A DNA stretch of 64,000 bases from Ascaphus truei (Eukaryota > Chordata > Amphibia > Anura > Ascaphidae), in contig WSYH01001235.1 in the NCBI GenBank assembly GCA_036426205.1, forward strand, positions 1-64,000, written 5' to 3'. Below the pieces are notes generated by a model. The model ran no database searches. It worked only from the letters and a program-made list of their open reading frames with translations, and had not been told where the DNA came from. Below are positions 24,250 to 35,559 of this stretch, one piece after another. Every line of letters begins with the position of its first letter. Position 1 is the first letter of the stretch. The position numbers and the translations under genes are program-made.

Positions 24250-25500
24250 CATATAGTTACTGGAGTAATAATTATGATTCAACATTTAATTATTATTCAA
24301 TTGAATTTATATAGTCACAATATAGTAAATATTGCTTTTGTGTGCGGTATGATGAACACATTTAGTAAGGTTAATACCCTGGTTAAGTTCTGCCTTGCGT
24401 CTGTGTCAAAAGCTTAGGTTCCAAGTGCAGGCCCATGTACTAAAATATATAAGGGAATGCCGGCTCTCTAATTCTTTATATGAAAATGACAGCTGGGGCG
24501 ACCAAGACGGATCGCGTGTACTCAGATTTGCAATTCTAAGGACGTTCTCTCCAAAGGATCCATTAAAACCAGATTTAAATGGAGTTACCATGGGGTTGGT
24601 ATGTCTTTACAACTACAGGCTAGCAAGAATTAAATGTTTTGTACAGTATGTGTTGGTGTACAAACCAATGTACGTGGTTGTTATAATGATATTCTACACA
24701 TTTTTACATGTAACCAGTTGCAGATACATTAATTTCACCCACAAATTACATTTAATATGTATATATCTGAGGGGTTATCTGGAATATGATGGTGCTGGTT
24801 AAGTACTTGGAGAGACTTATGGAGTCTTTTATACTCTGATTAAAGTCGAAATAAATGAAAGTCCTCGATTTCAGGTCATAAATGTGTCCCCGGTCAAGGG
24901 AAAGTGATAAACAATCAAGACACTCCCCTACAGACTTGTAAAGGTATTTAGAGACCCGTTTTGTGGTTGATCCCTTTCATACACTCAAGCATCTACGTGA
25001 CATTTATCAACATGGCTTTCTTTCTATTGTACTCTTTTTCCATAGGAGAAATTCTCTACCCGCAGATTAGTGAAGTGCTCAGGGACGAGAATGCGGTAAA
25101 CACTCCCTAATTGGAATGCATGTTAAATGTGGTGAGAGATAATATAATGTGTACAGTTGCATTTATGCTTGTACTGTACTTCTTTTACATCTGACATTCA
25201 GCTCTCGTGACATGTTTTACAGGAACATTTATCACGACTCCATATATTAACCAAACTGTGATGGTAATAACAACAGTCAAACCAGGATTTGATACTAAAC
25301 ATTGTGCCTTTAAAAACAAAAAACAGAAACAATGCACATTTATGCTTTCAAACAAATAGTTAAGAAATGAAAAAACACATGGATTTTTACTGGCTGCTCA
25401 ACAGCTAAATCAGGTTTCAAATTAAACTAAGGAGTACTGAAGAAAGCTTATGTTACTAAATCCTTTGTTCCATTTTTTAGAAGTTACCGTCATTTCACCA
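24250..25500. other. No supported gene; AT-rich
   Basis: Nothing convincing is seen. A splice-like segment on the + strand (25046-25095, acceptor ttttccatag, donor gcg|gtaaac) can be read as EILYPQISEVLRDENA, but it has no partner exon in a compatible phase. Confidence 0.4.
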
Positions 25501-25503
25501 TAC

Positions 25504-25591
25504 CTGGTGTTGGTCCTTTGTACTCTTCTAGGTGAGCTCCAAGTATTGGGACCTCTTGGGCTCCAGCTGTATCCCCTCTGAGCCAAAGAAC
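25504..25591 (-). CDS. Possible internal exon of an unidentified gene
   Basis: On the minus strand a pyrimidine-rich acceptor (ttttcattctgcttcaag) and donor (accag|gtatgg) bound 88 nt. All three frames are open. In the frame that joins the exon at 26074-26128, the product is serine/arginine/proline rich (SLAQRGYSWSPRGP...). Because the frame is not unique and no homology is recognised, this is only a candidate. The same segment also has splice-like signals on the + strand (25481-25531). Confidence 0.28.
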
Positions 25592-26073
25592 CTTGAAGCA
25601 GAATGAAAATTCATATACCGAGATTTGGTCATAGGAATGACAGGCTGTCGTAATTTACTTCTGTTGTAAACATGTTGTTTTCATTGGAATTAGACAGTCA
25701 ATACACATTTGAAGTGAGATAATATCATAGGTAAGTTGGCAAGAGAAAACTGTGCTGTGATGAGTAACAAAATAATACCTATAACAGAAAACCTGCTGCA
25801 CTGCACCTTCCTATATCGATGTTCTCTCTTGGTCATCATACCATAAATATGTCAGTATATCTACTCGTTCCATACTCAAAAATAATTCAAAACGTGTGTG
25901 AAGTCTGCTTCTCAACAGGTTAACTACAGATTTGACAATCAATTAGGTAAGATTGTTTTTCTCTGTACCTGTTCCCAAATCTCTGTCACCCAGAGTACAC
26001 CAAATTATTGTAAAATGAACTTGCACTGCAAATTGATAATGAAATACATTGCTAAGTGTTCTAAACAACTTAC

Positions 26074-26128
26074 CAGAGGCACTTGGACTCAGAGATAATG
26101 TACGATTTGAAAGAGCAGGATATTCATT
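26074..26128 (-). CDS. Likely small internal exon of an unidentified gene
   Basis: A strong acceptor (ctatttgatttgcag) and strong donor (ctctg|gtaagt) bound 55 nt reading NEYPALSNRTLSLSPSAS, phase 0 in and phase 1 out. It lies 4 kb downstream of the HJURP stop in the same orientation, so it belongs to a neighbouring gene or an alternative transcript. The product is not recognised. Confidence 0.4.
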
Positions 26129-26407
26129 CTGCAAATCAAATAGTTCTATATTATGCAAAGCACAGACTTATTATTTCTTACCTTAACTACTAAACATTGC
26201 TAATAAACATTATTTGAATTTAAACCGGTCACCAAAAGAACAGGAAATTTGGCATACTTTCTAGGAGCACGTGCCGTCCGACTTAAGAATGTAAACTGGC
26301 GATGCAATAAGGATTAAGCAATATAACATTGTCTCTTCAACTTTGTTAGCCCTTCACAGTTTAAAGTACAAAATTGAGACCACTGCAACATTAAAAAAAA
26401 AAAAAAA

Positions 26408-26572
26408 AGCTGTGTGTGCTGAGCACGCGCATAGTAAGTGAAACTTCTTTGACTTTTGTCACAGAAATTGTATTTGTGTTGGTGATGTTTTAATTAAAAA
26501 TCAAAATACAATTTCAGTTACAAAACGCAAATAAATTTGACTTAGAATGCGCGTGCTCGGCACACATCCCAT
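26408..26572. mobile_element. Palindromic MITE with GTGTGCYGAGCACGCGC ends
   Basis: The left end, tgtgtgtgctgagcacgcgcat...taagtgaaac, mirrors the right end (gacttagaatgcgcgtgctcggcacaca). The inner arms caaatacaattt and aaatcaaaatacaatttc also pair. A half copy lies at 33182-33280. The superfamily is not determined. Confidence 0.65.
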
Positions 26573-26606
26573 GTATTAGCTATTTGCACTAAGTGTGAAT
26601 TCCTTG

Positions 26607-26965
26607 TGTGTATGTGTGTCAGTGTGTGTGTCAGTCAGTCAGTCAGTCAGTCAGTGTGTGTGTGTGTATGTCAGTCAGTCAGTCAGTGTGTGTGTCAGTC
26701 AGTGTGTGTGTGTGTGTCAGTCAGTGTGTGTGTATGTGTGTGTGTGTGTCCTGCCCCCCTCTCTCCTGACTCTCCCCAGCACACTTGTCCTCTCCCCAGC
26801 ACACTTGTCCTCCCCCCAGCACCCTTATCCTTTCCCTGCACCCAGACCCTTTCAGCAGTCCCCCCCCCCCCCATTCCTACCAGATCGCGGCACAGAGGAG
26901 ATGGAGGCAGTGTCGGCGGGGGGAGAGGGAGAAGCGCGTCATCGTCAGCTGGAGCCGACTCGGAA
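26607..26965. repeat. GTCA/TG microsatellite and left flank of the G-rich array
   Basis: 26620-26750 is a mix of (GTCA)n and (TG)n. From 26749 comes a 217-bp pyrimidine-rich block (cctgcccccctctctcctgac...) that is repeated at 28799-29022 on the other side of the G-rich array. Repeated cagcacacttgtcctc words occur within it. Confidence 0.85.
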
Positions 26966-28690
26966 GTCAGTGTGTGGGGGGGGGGGTGGGTGGGTCAGTC
27001 AGTGGGTGGGGGGGGGAGGTGGGTGGTCAGTCAGTGTGGGGGGGGTGGTGGGTCAGTCAGTGTGTGGGGGGGGGGGGGGGGTGGGTGTGGGTCAGTCAGT
27101 CAGTGTGGGGGGGGGGGTGGGTGGGTCAGTCAGTCAGTGTGTGGGGAGGTGTGGGTGGGTCAGTCAGTCAGTGTGACGGGGAGGTGTGGGTGGGTCAGTC
27201 AGTCAGTGTGCGGGGAGGTGGGGTGGGTCAGTCAGTCAGGTGTGCGGGGAGGTGTGGGTGGGTTCAGTCAGTCAGTGTAGCGGGGAGGTGTGGGTGGGTC
27301 CGTCAGTCAGGTGTGCGGGAGGTGTGGTGGGTCAGTCAGTCAGTTGTGGGGGAGGATGGAAGTGTGGGTGGGTGGGTCAGTCAGTGTGCGGGGAAGTGTG
27401 GGTGGGTGGGTCAGTCAGTCATTGTGCGTGGAGGTGTGGTGGGTGGGTCAGTCAGACAGACAGTGTGCGGGGAGGTGTGGGTGGGTCAGTCAGTGAGTGT
27501 GCGGGGAGGTGTGGGTGGTCAGTCAGTCAGTCAGTGTGCGGGGAGTGTGGGTGGGTCAGTCAGTGTGTTGGGGGGGTGGGTGGGTCAGTCAGTGTGTGGG
27601 GGGGTGGGTGGGTCAGTCAGTGTGTGGGGGGGGGGGGGGGTCAGTCAGTGTGTGGGGGGGGGGGTGGGTCAGTCAGTGTGTGGGGGGTTCAGTCAGTGTG
27701 TGGGGGGGTGGGGGGGTCAGTCAGTGTGTGGGGGGTGGGTGGGTAGTCAGTGTGTGGGGGGGTGGGTGAGGGGTGAGTAGTGTGTAGGGGGGGTGGGTGG
27801 GGTCAGTCAGTGGTTGGGGGGTGGGTGGTCAGTCAGTGTGTGGGGGGGGTGGGTGGGTCAGGCAGTGTGGGGGGGGGGGGGGGGGGTTGGTGGGTCAGTC
27901 AGTGTGTTGGGGGGGTGGGGGGGTCAGTCAGTTGTGTGGGGGGGTGGTGGGGTCAGGTGTGTGGGGGGGTGGGGTGGTGGGTCAGTCGTGTGTGGGGGGG
28001 GGGGGTGGTCAGTCAGGTTGTGGGGGGGGGGGGTCAGTCAGTGTGTGGGGGGGTGGGGTGGGTCAGTCAGGTTGTGGGGGTGGGTGGGTCAGTCAGTGTG
28101 TGGGGGGTGGGTGGGTAGTCAGTGTGTGGGGGGGGGTGGGTCGGTGTGGGGGGGGTGGGTGGGTCAGTCGTGTGTGGTCAGTCATGTGGGGGGGGGTGTG
28201 GGGGTCAGTCAGGTGGGGGGGGGGGTGGGTCAGTCAGGTGTGTGTCGGGGGGGGGGGGGTTGGGTTTGGGGGGGGTGGGTTCAGTCAGTGTGTGTGTGGG
28301 GGGGGGGGGGGGTCAGTCAGTAGTGTGTGTGGGGGGGGGGGGGGTCAGTCAGTGTGTGTGGGGGGGGGCGGGTGGGTCAGTCAGTGTGTGGGGGGGGTGG
28401 GTGGGTCAGTCAGTGTGTGGGGGGGGTGGGTGGGTCAGTCAGTGGTGGGGGGGGGGGGTCAGTCAGTGTGTGGGGGGGTGGGTGGGTCAGTCAGTGTGTG
28501 GGGGGGGTGGGGGGGTCAGTCAGTGACGGGGGGGGGGGGTGTGGGTCAGTCAGTGTGTGGGGGGGGGTGGGGGGTCAGTCAGTGTGTGGGGGGGGTGGGG
28601 GGGTCAGGCAGTGTGTGGGGGGGGTCAGTCAGTGGGTGGGGTCAGTCAGTGTGTGGGGGAGGGGGTCAGTGAGTGTGTGGGGGTGTGTGT
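26966..28690 (+). repeat. G-rich minisatellite, roughly 26-30 bp units
   Basis: About 1.7 kb of variable units of the form GTGTG(G)n TGGGTGGGTCAGTCA. Unit length varies through the G run (about 5-17 G). The ORFs that run through it in every + frame are compositional artefacts (GGWVSQSVC repeats) and are not genes. Most units carry at least three G runs, so adjacent units could form G-quadruplexes on this strand. Confidence 0.95.
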
Positions 28691-28798
28691 GTCAGGTGTG
28701 TGGCAGTCAGTGTGTATGTGTGTGTGTGTATGTGAGTCAGTGTGTGTATGTGTCAGTGTGTATGTGTCAGTGTGTATGTATGTGTGTGTGTGTGTGTG

Positions 28799-29030
28799 TG
28801 TCCTGCCCCCCTTTCTGACTCTCCCCAGCACACTTGTCCTCCCCCCAGCACAACTTGTCCTCCCCCCCAGCACCCNNNNNCTTATCCTTTCCCTGCACCC
28901 AGACCCTTTCAGCATTCCCCCCCCCCCCATTCCTACCAGATCGCGGCACAGAGGAGATGGAGGCAGTGTCGGCGGGGGGAGAGGGAGAAGCGCGTCATCG
29001 TCAGCTGGAGCCAACTCGGAGGCTTCTGAT
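28799..29030. repeat. Right flanking copy of the pyrimidine-rich block; 5-N gap
   Basis: The block matches 26749-26966. Five Ns at 28876-28880 mark an assembly gap or scaffold join. Confidence 0.9.
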
Positions 29031-29640
29031 GGTGCTGTGGGGGACGTGGGGGACGCAGCGCACTCATCACCCCCCTCCTCCCCCCCCGTTTCCGGAGCAG
29101 TTCTATGCCTCGGCCGGGGCATGCACCGGGAGGAGAGGCCGCAGGAGATCAGTGCCTGCATAGAGCCCCGGGGAGCAGTGTGGGCTTCAGTGTCCCTGTG
29201 AGGAGAGTCATGGCGTCTCGAGCGTCGCCATGACTACCGGGCATGCGCAGCATATCAATGGGCGGGGAACGGGCGGGGAATCAGCGGCGCCGTCACAACT
29301 GCGCATGCGCGGCATGGCAGCGGCCGTTAGGAGCGCCGCATTTGTCACGATGTGTGGGGGGGGTGGGGCTGGGGGGGGGGAGGGGGCTTAGGGGGGGGGA
29401 GCGATTAGGAGCGGCGCCGGCGGCGATCTGATTTGTGGAGCGGGTGTGATGTCAGTGTTGGGGTCGGGCTGAGCCAGAACACAGCCCGGCCTCAACTGCC
29501 AGCACTGACGTCACATCCGTTTCATTTCTGTCTCCACAATTCTTTTTTGCCCCATCACGAATGAGGTGCCACTAAGGAAGTTTCACTTCAAAAAAAGTTT
29601 GCACTCACTATAATCAGTTTTTCTCAACAATCTTCTCAGG
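29031..29640. other. GC-rich, CpG-rich stretch with an inverted repeat
   Basis: The stretch holds poly-G tracts (29350-29400) and a hairpin (gtgtgatgtcagtgttgg...gggctgagcc / agcccggcctcaac...cagcactgacgtcac, 29443-29515). The right part (ggtgccactaaggaagtttcacttc) recurs as ggtgccattaaagtttcacttc at 36003-36025. No supported coding sequence. Confidence 0.6.
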
Positions 29641-30131
29641 ACAACTCAAATGTTAGGAATAACAAATTAATTACCAAGCATGTGTGCAATTATATTAAAT
29701 ATGAATGTGTGATGGATATAACCAGCCAATAGCCTAGCTAAGGTGCCCAAGTGAGAAGATTGAGAGAAAGTGTCGCAGACACACACAATTACAAGTTGCT
29801 ATAAAACTACTTCAGAGCAATTTGCAGTCAGCTCTGAAGTGGGATCAGCAGAACTTTCTAATGCACTAATTTGCACAGAACGATAGCCTACAAAGTGAAA
29901 AAAGATCCCAGCTCTGCAAGCTGAGGCAAAGAGACTAGTAACAGGCACTGGCATTCACGGACCGTTCTACTCCAAAAAGCTCAAATGGCTAAAATTCAAC
30001 TAAAGCGTATTTTTGGAACAAAGGATCAGAGTTACAGTTTTGATTTGATTCAATAAGGTGGGTGGGGAGGGAGAGAACCCATACACTGCACTATATCCAG
30101 GAGGAAGATTAGAAAACAGACTTTGGCTTAG
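29641..30131. other. 3' flank of the HJURP-like gene
   Basis: The sequence downstream of the minus-strand stop presumably contains the 3' UTR. No minus-strand AATAAA was identified in this interval, so the transcript end is unknown. Confidence 0.4.
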
Positions 30132-31558
30132 TCAGTATGCACTCTGTTCTAGAACCATAACAGTAAAATACATTTGCAAGACCAAAAAGGCAGATTGACT
30201 TACTGGATAATGACTAGAGTTGCCATTGTACGAGGCTTCGAAAACACTCTCAGTCATGCCAGTCCTTTCCCACTGGGGACACCGGTTTGCTATATAATAA
30301 GATTGTGGCTGCAATGCACCCGACATATGGCTTTCTGGTATACTTCTGTGCCTTTTAAGCTTTGAAAAAGACAGATCATCACTTGCTGCCCTTTTACGTC
30401 TGCTTGACACTGGTGAATTGATCAGAGCATTTACAGTTTCTGATACTTGCGTTTCTTGGCTAATTGCGTTTAGGATTCTTCGCCTGGGCAAAAACATCGG
30501 ATGTGGATCCCCTAAAACTAGTTTCCTGTACACGGTTTTAAGTTCTGAACTGGTTTTAGCAGGACTTTTCACTATAGGAAATGTGGAAAAAGAATGCCTT
30601 CTTCTTATGGTGCCTTGAATCTCTTTGGGCCACATAATCAGCCCTACATGGTTAGAAGTCTGTGCTGGTGACTTTATCTCACAATTCTCCAGCTTCCTTT
30701 GATTCAGCAACGCCGCAGACAACAGTTTTGATGGCGATTCACCAACTTGATAGCTTTCTCTTGGACCCAATAATGAAGAACATGGAAGTACACATCTGGT
30801 AAACCATGCGTCACTTTTACGCAAACATTCTGGCCTTGATGCGATGCCGCTCTCATTACAGATTTCGTTAGTAAAAGTCTGGTCTGTGGGAAGGGTATGT
30901 GACAAAAAAGAAGCTTGCAGTAGATTCGGCTTTGCAACTTGAAGACTTTGTTCTGTGTAAGGATCTCTGGAGCACAAGCTCCTCTGCCCACGTTCAGCAA
31001 TACCGGAATTGTTCAAATCGCTTGTATCTTCAGGTCTCCAAGGCATGTGGGAATTTGCCTCATAATTAACAGTGCAACACGCTTTCTCTTTCTTAGAAAT
31101 TGGGCCCAGCAGCGACTTTGAAAGCCTGGATGTGGGAATCTCTCTTTTTACTCTGGTAAGATCTGTCTTGTGCTTGTTAGCGTACCAAACATTGCGTCTG
31201 TAGTATTGAAGTACATTAACGGCTGCCCATTTTTTGCTTTGGATTTCCATCAGTCTGCTGAAAAATTGTATCATATTCGGATAAAAGTCAGCAAGAGTGA
31301 CATCCCCGAATTCAGAGAAATTAGAGTCGTTACAGTCCACAGATTCTGGCTTATCTGTTTCACTGTCCTCCCCTTCCGTAAAACAAAGTGTCTGCTTACA
31401 TGCTCCTGCTGTACTATCCGACGCCAACTGTCTATTGTGTCTACCAATAAATCTTTTCAGTTGTGTGGCAATGGAGACTTTTAGAGGAGAAGCAAAAGAA
31501 CGGGAAGCATTGGTACTTTTATGTTCAAGATATCCAAGAGAAATATCTTCTCTGTTAC
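30132..31558 (-). CDS. HJURP: HJURP-like last exon (Holliday junction recognition protein)
   Basis: HJURP is the nuclear chaperone that deposits the centromeric histone CENP-A. On the minus strand an acceptor (ttttccag, 31559-31566) opens an exon with phase-1 carry that stays open for about 475 codons to TGA at 30132-30134. Near its start (about 31310-31200) lies DVTLADFYPNMIQFFSRLM, which matches the conserved mid-domain of vertebrate HJURP (human has VTISDLYAGMLHSMSRLL; from memory). Further on are SPSK/SPAK-type segments (SPAKTSSELKTVYRKL near 30570-30520) resembling the HJURP C-terminal repeats, and a basic SSRRKRAASDD stretch near 30410, a plausible nuclear localisation signal. The N-terminal Scm3 (CENP-A-binding) domain belongs to upstream exons. 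Internal ATGs occur, but the exon has no start of its own. The tail ends FTVMVLEQSAY. Confidence 0.82.
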
Positions 31559-32590
31559 CTGGAAAATGAAAATTTATAACGTTATCAATTACATTTTAAA
31601 GATCTAAAAAAAGTCAATAATTGTTCAGCTTTAACACTGTGTATTTATTCTGCAGTTGTTTTTGTAACTGGATTGGACAAGTCCCATGACCTGCATTATT
31701 TTCAGCTCTGTGACCTCCTAGTTCCAGACATACCTTCGGTGAAGTTACCGCTGTGGAAGCAGGAGATTTAAATGGCCATGATTACAGCTTCCTATTGGCC
31801 TGCGATTTGAACGGACATTTAATTTCCCTGGAGGCTTTATACCAGTAATTTGCACCAGCATATAGTAAGATTCAGCTCCGGGGAACTCCCCAAAACTAAT
31901 AAAAACCAGCCGGGTTTGCCGCGAGATCTTTGATAGATGTACAATGTTCTGTTACGTATGCTGTAGAATAGGGGCTAGTGAATATATTCTGTCATGATGT
32001 AACAATGTGACAAAACATTGACATAATGCTAACTCAGATCACACAAGCTTTCCATCTGCAATGACACACCCTCTGTGAAGTGAAGTAATGCACCATTATA
32101 ACAGTGACGTCACTTCCATTCACATAAATGAAAGTTAATGCACCATTGATTGTACAGTACAGCACATTGCTTCTCACCATAAAAGAGACCGCAGTTCCTA
32201 AACAACCAACTGGACAAGACAGATATCAGATTTTTCAGTGAATGGTTTCCAAATCAACCAATTTTGTCTACAAGGTCCTTGAGCAATCTACCAAACATTA
32301 CTATACAGATGCAGCCTTGGTCGTATCAGGTAGAATAAACCCACTGAAAGCAAGCCAGGTGTTCGGTTCGTTCCCCGAGCCGCAGCGTTTTGCTTTTCTT
32401 CACACAGCTCTGGCGATAGTAATACTGGCTACATCTGTATCCAATACAAAGGCAGAGAATGGCGGGGGAGGGGGGCATTTTTTATTACCGTGTTTATTTT
32501 TCATTGGCGAAACTTTTACAGAAAAATATTTTTCTCCTGTGCGTTCAACCTACAAAAAAAAGAAAAGAAAAAGATAATAGATCACGTCCT
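31559..32590. other. Intron sequence of the HJURP-like gene
   Basis: A diverged relative of the CCAAT MITE lies at 31740-31890. A 32-nt splice-like segment (32178-32209 on the minus strand) has good borders but a stop in the required frame. Phase arithmetic shows that an exon is missing between 31558 and 36538; none was identified here. Confidence 0.5.
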
Positions 32591-32593
32591 AAC

Positions 32594-32942
32594 TAAGGCC
32601 TCGTCCAGCCTCCCTCCTCTTCGCTTGCGTGCTGAGGCGCAGGGAAAGCGTTGTCTTTCCCTGGCCTTGCGGTTGCTTGCCCTGCGCTCCGTCAGGGGGC
32701 GGGCCAGTTCCGTCACGGAGCTGGTCCGCCCTCATTGGGCGAACCGCTCACGTGACCGGCAAGCGCTTGATTTTTTTGGATTTTTAAAATTGGGTAAGAC
32801 CTACGGTTCCGCGCGCTTGCGGAAGCGTAAGCGAGCCCCTACTGAAGCCGCTCTAATTGCGACTGTAGGGGCTCAGTGCTGAACGGGAGCGAGGCGCGCG
32901 TCAGCATGCTTCAGCAAGCAAGTGCTTACCATGACGAGGCCA
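32594..32942. mobile_element. GC-rich MITE with GGCCTCGT ends
   Basis: The left end aaggcctcgtccagcc and right end catgacgaggccaagg are inverted. The interior has cctcattgggcgaaccgctcacgtgacc, which recurs at 38703-38732 in another GC-rich element. Target duplication is unclear. Confidence 0.5.
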
Positions 32943-33181
32943 AGGTGTAATTAGCAGTGACATCTACAAGTCATACTCTACATTTTACTTGCCAATTTCC
33001 TATCAAATGGCGCATGAGAAGGAACAGAAGAAGCGAGAAGAAAAGCCAATTTGGCTCAGATATAGATTAGTAGTAAAGTCATTTATTTATAAAGAGATAA
33101 TATTTAGCAGCGCAGTACAATGGGCTGTGAAAGACCATAACAATAAAAGTGCAAGTTACAGTGGGGAAGAAAAAAAGGAAG

Positions 33182-33415
33182 GGTGTGTGCCGAGCATAAA
33201 GCGCGTTCTAAGTGAAACTTCTTTGTGTTTTGTCACTGACATTGTATTTTGATTGTTATGATTTTGATTGAATTAAAGACTTGAGTATAATTTTTTTTCC
33301 TGCAGAAATTTCCATAATACCAGTTGGAAAAGATGATCATTGATTATGATAACTAAAGTAAGATACAGGTACCCCTTATAGCGCGACCCGTTATAACGCG
33401 GTTTTCACGTGGCGC
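33182..33415. mobile_element. Fragments of two MITE families
   Basis: 33182-33280 is half of the palindromic MITE at 26408. 33370-33415 (accccttatagcgcgacccgttataacgcg) resembles the ends of the MITE at 10213. Confidence 0.5.
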
Positions 33416-33469
33416 TCCTTTAAAAATAAATAATATATAATCTAAATTTTTTTTACATGTTTTTTTTGC

Positions 33470-33989
33470 ACCTGCACGCTTCACACTGCACACACTGCAC
33501 ACACACTCTCACTGCACACACACACACTCTCACTGCACACCACCACTCACTGCACCACACTCTCACTGCACCACTGCACACCTCACAGGACACTACATAC
33601 TCACAGGACACTGCACACACTGACTGCACACTGCACACACACTGCACACACTCACAGGACACTGCACCACTCACGACACATCACACTGCACACACTCACG
33701 ACACTGCACACACTCCCAGACACTGCACACACTCACAGGACCTGCCACAACACTCAACGGACTACTGCACACTGACACACTCCGACACGCACCACCTCAC
33801 AGGACACTGCACAGCACACACACTCACAGGACACTGCACAGCACACACACTCACAGGACACTGCACAGCACACACACTCACAGGACACTGCACAGCACAC
33901 ACACTCACAGGACATTGCACAGCACACACACTCACAGGACACACACTCACAGGACACTGCACAGCACACACACACACACACTCTCCCTC

Positions 33990-34023
<34 letters not shown>
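33470..34023. repeat. ACTGCACAC minisatellite and poly-C tract
   Basis: 33470-33790 is irregular (CACTGCACACACTCACAGGACA)-type sequence. 33795-33985 settles into regular units of about 27 bp. A poly-C run of about 34 bp follows (33989-34023). ORFs across it on both strands are repeat artefacts. Confidence 0.92.
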
Positions 34024-34024
<1 letters not shown>

Positions 34025-35440
34025 TGAATGATTGTAGTTCCAACAGTAATGTGGAAGGAGGTAGTAGGGCCAGGTTTGGAGGAAGTATGAGGAGCTCTGT
34101 TTTAGCCATGGTGAGTTTTAAGGCGTCGGAGGGCCATCCAGGATGATATAGCAGAGAGACATTCAGAAACTTTGGTTTGTAAGCAGGTGTAAGGTCAGGT
34201 GTTGAAAGTGATATTTGTGTGTCGTCGGCATAGAGGTGATAATTAAACCCAAAAGATGTTATTAGGTCACCTATAGAGAGGTGTGTACAGAGAAAAGAGA
34301 AGAGGTCCCAGGACAGAGCCCTGGGTACCCCCAAAGAGAGATCAAAAGAGGAGGAGGAGGTGTTAGCAGAAGAGACACTAAAAGTACGATGGGAGAGGTA
34401 GGATGAGATCCATGATAGAGCTTTGTTCCGAATACTAGAGTATGGAGAATGTGGAGGAGAAGAGGGTGGTACGGTTGTCAAATGCTGCAGAGAGGTCGAG
34501 TAATATGAGCAGAGTGTAATGACCTCTGTCTTTGGCAGCATGGAGGTCGTCAGTTATTTTGGTGGGCTGTTGGGTGCTGGGAGTGGCAGTGCGGAAGCCA
34601 GATTGTAGAGGGTCTAGGAGAGAATAGGTGTTGAGAAATGGAGCAAGCGAGAGAATACAAGACGTTCAAGTAGTTTAGAGGCAAAAAGGCAGGAGGGAGA
34701 CAGGTCGATAGTTAGAAAGACAGGTAGGGTCAAGCTTGCTGTTTTTGAGTAATGGTATGACTGTTGCATGTTTGAAGGAGGATGGAAAGGTTCCAGAGCA
34801 GAGGGAGGAGTTAAAAATGTGTGTAAGCGTAGGATTATAGTAGGAGCTAGAGGTTTTAGGAGATGGGAGGGAATGGGGTCAAGAGGGCAAGTGGTAGAGG
34901 GAGAAGAGGAGATCAACAGCGACACATCCTCCTCTGAGACAGTGAAAAAGACTCAAGGAGGCAGGAGGAGAGTTAGGAAGAGGTGTAGGATGGGGGGAAG
35001 AAACAGAGGGAGGTTCTGCCGTATGGATTCCACCTTTTCTTAAAATAGTCAGCAAAGTCCGAGCGGCAGGAGATGGAAGAAGGAGATAGATGCAGCTGAG
35101 GGTGGTTTGAGTAGAGTATCAAAGACAGAGAACAGTCGGCGTGGGTTAGACTTGTGCATGTTGATTAGTGCAGAAAAGTAGGCTTGTTTAGCTTGCGAGA
35201 GGGCAGAGTTGAAACAGGATAGCATAAATTTGTAGTGAAGGAAGTCTGCGAGAGTGTGAGACTTCCTCCAGAGGCGTTCAGAGGAACGAGTGGAGGAACG
35301 CAGCATGCGCGTGTGGGAATTTAGCCAGGGTCTAGGGTTAGAAGGGCGAGGGCGGCAGAGAGAAAGCGGGGCATGTAGATCAAGAGACGAGGACAAGACA
35401 GAGTTGTACTTTCTTTCATACATACAATGAATTTAACAGA
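34025..35440 (-). pseudogene. L2-like LINE reverse transcriptase remnant
   Basis: On the minus strand, translated segments in successive frames read as a non-LTR reverse transcriptase. NPRRLFSVFDTLLKP (about 35150) is a typical linker. CPLDPIPSHLLK (about 34890) is the DxIP block. [13 protein letters not shown] (about 34670) is conserved. HLYADDTQISLS (about 34235) is the catalytic YADD. The order and style fit the L2/CR1 group. Several frameshifts break the frame and no endonuclease domain is seen, so it is a 5'-truncated dead copy in an HJURP intron. Its 3' end abuts the poly-C and minisatellite tract. Confidence 0.78.
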
Positions 35441-35559
35441 TGGGTGTGTAATATCAATTGTTACTTCTTTATAAGCTCATGTTCTGCTCATTTAGAGGGC
35501 TATTGAATCACCTTTGATGAAGCGAGAATTTACCTCACAAAATGTGCCAGGTGTGCCAT

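Noticed and set aside
25046..25531. + strand segments with splice-like borders, EILYPQISEVLRDENA (25046-25095) and a hydrophobic SPYLVLVLCTLL segment (25481-25531)
   Set aside because: Their phases are incompatible with each other and no neighbouring exon or homology was found; the second overlaps a minus-strand candidate.
26595..26750. Tandem GTCA/TG repeats considered as a CRISPR-like array
   Set aside because: There are no unique spacers and the setting is vertebrate, so these are simple microsatellites.
26595..28818. Many long + strand ORFs (up to 331 codons) with GGWVSQSVCG repeats
   Set aside because: They arise in all three frames from the G-rich minisatellite; composition and lack of any start or splice context argue against a protein.
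32178..32209. 32-nt minus-strand segment with good acceptor and donor, considered as the missing HJURP exon
   Set aside because: It contains a stop in the required frame and its length does not repair the phase.
33453..34146. Cysteine-rich minus-strand ORF (CECVCCAVS repeats) resembling a small secreted protein
   Set aside because: It is the ACTGCACAC minisatellite read in one frame; units are near identical at DNA level with no codon-position bias.
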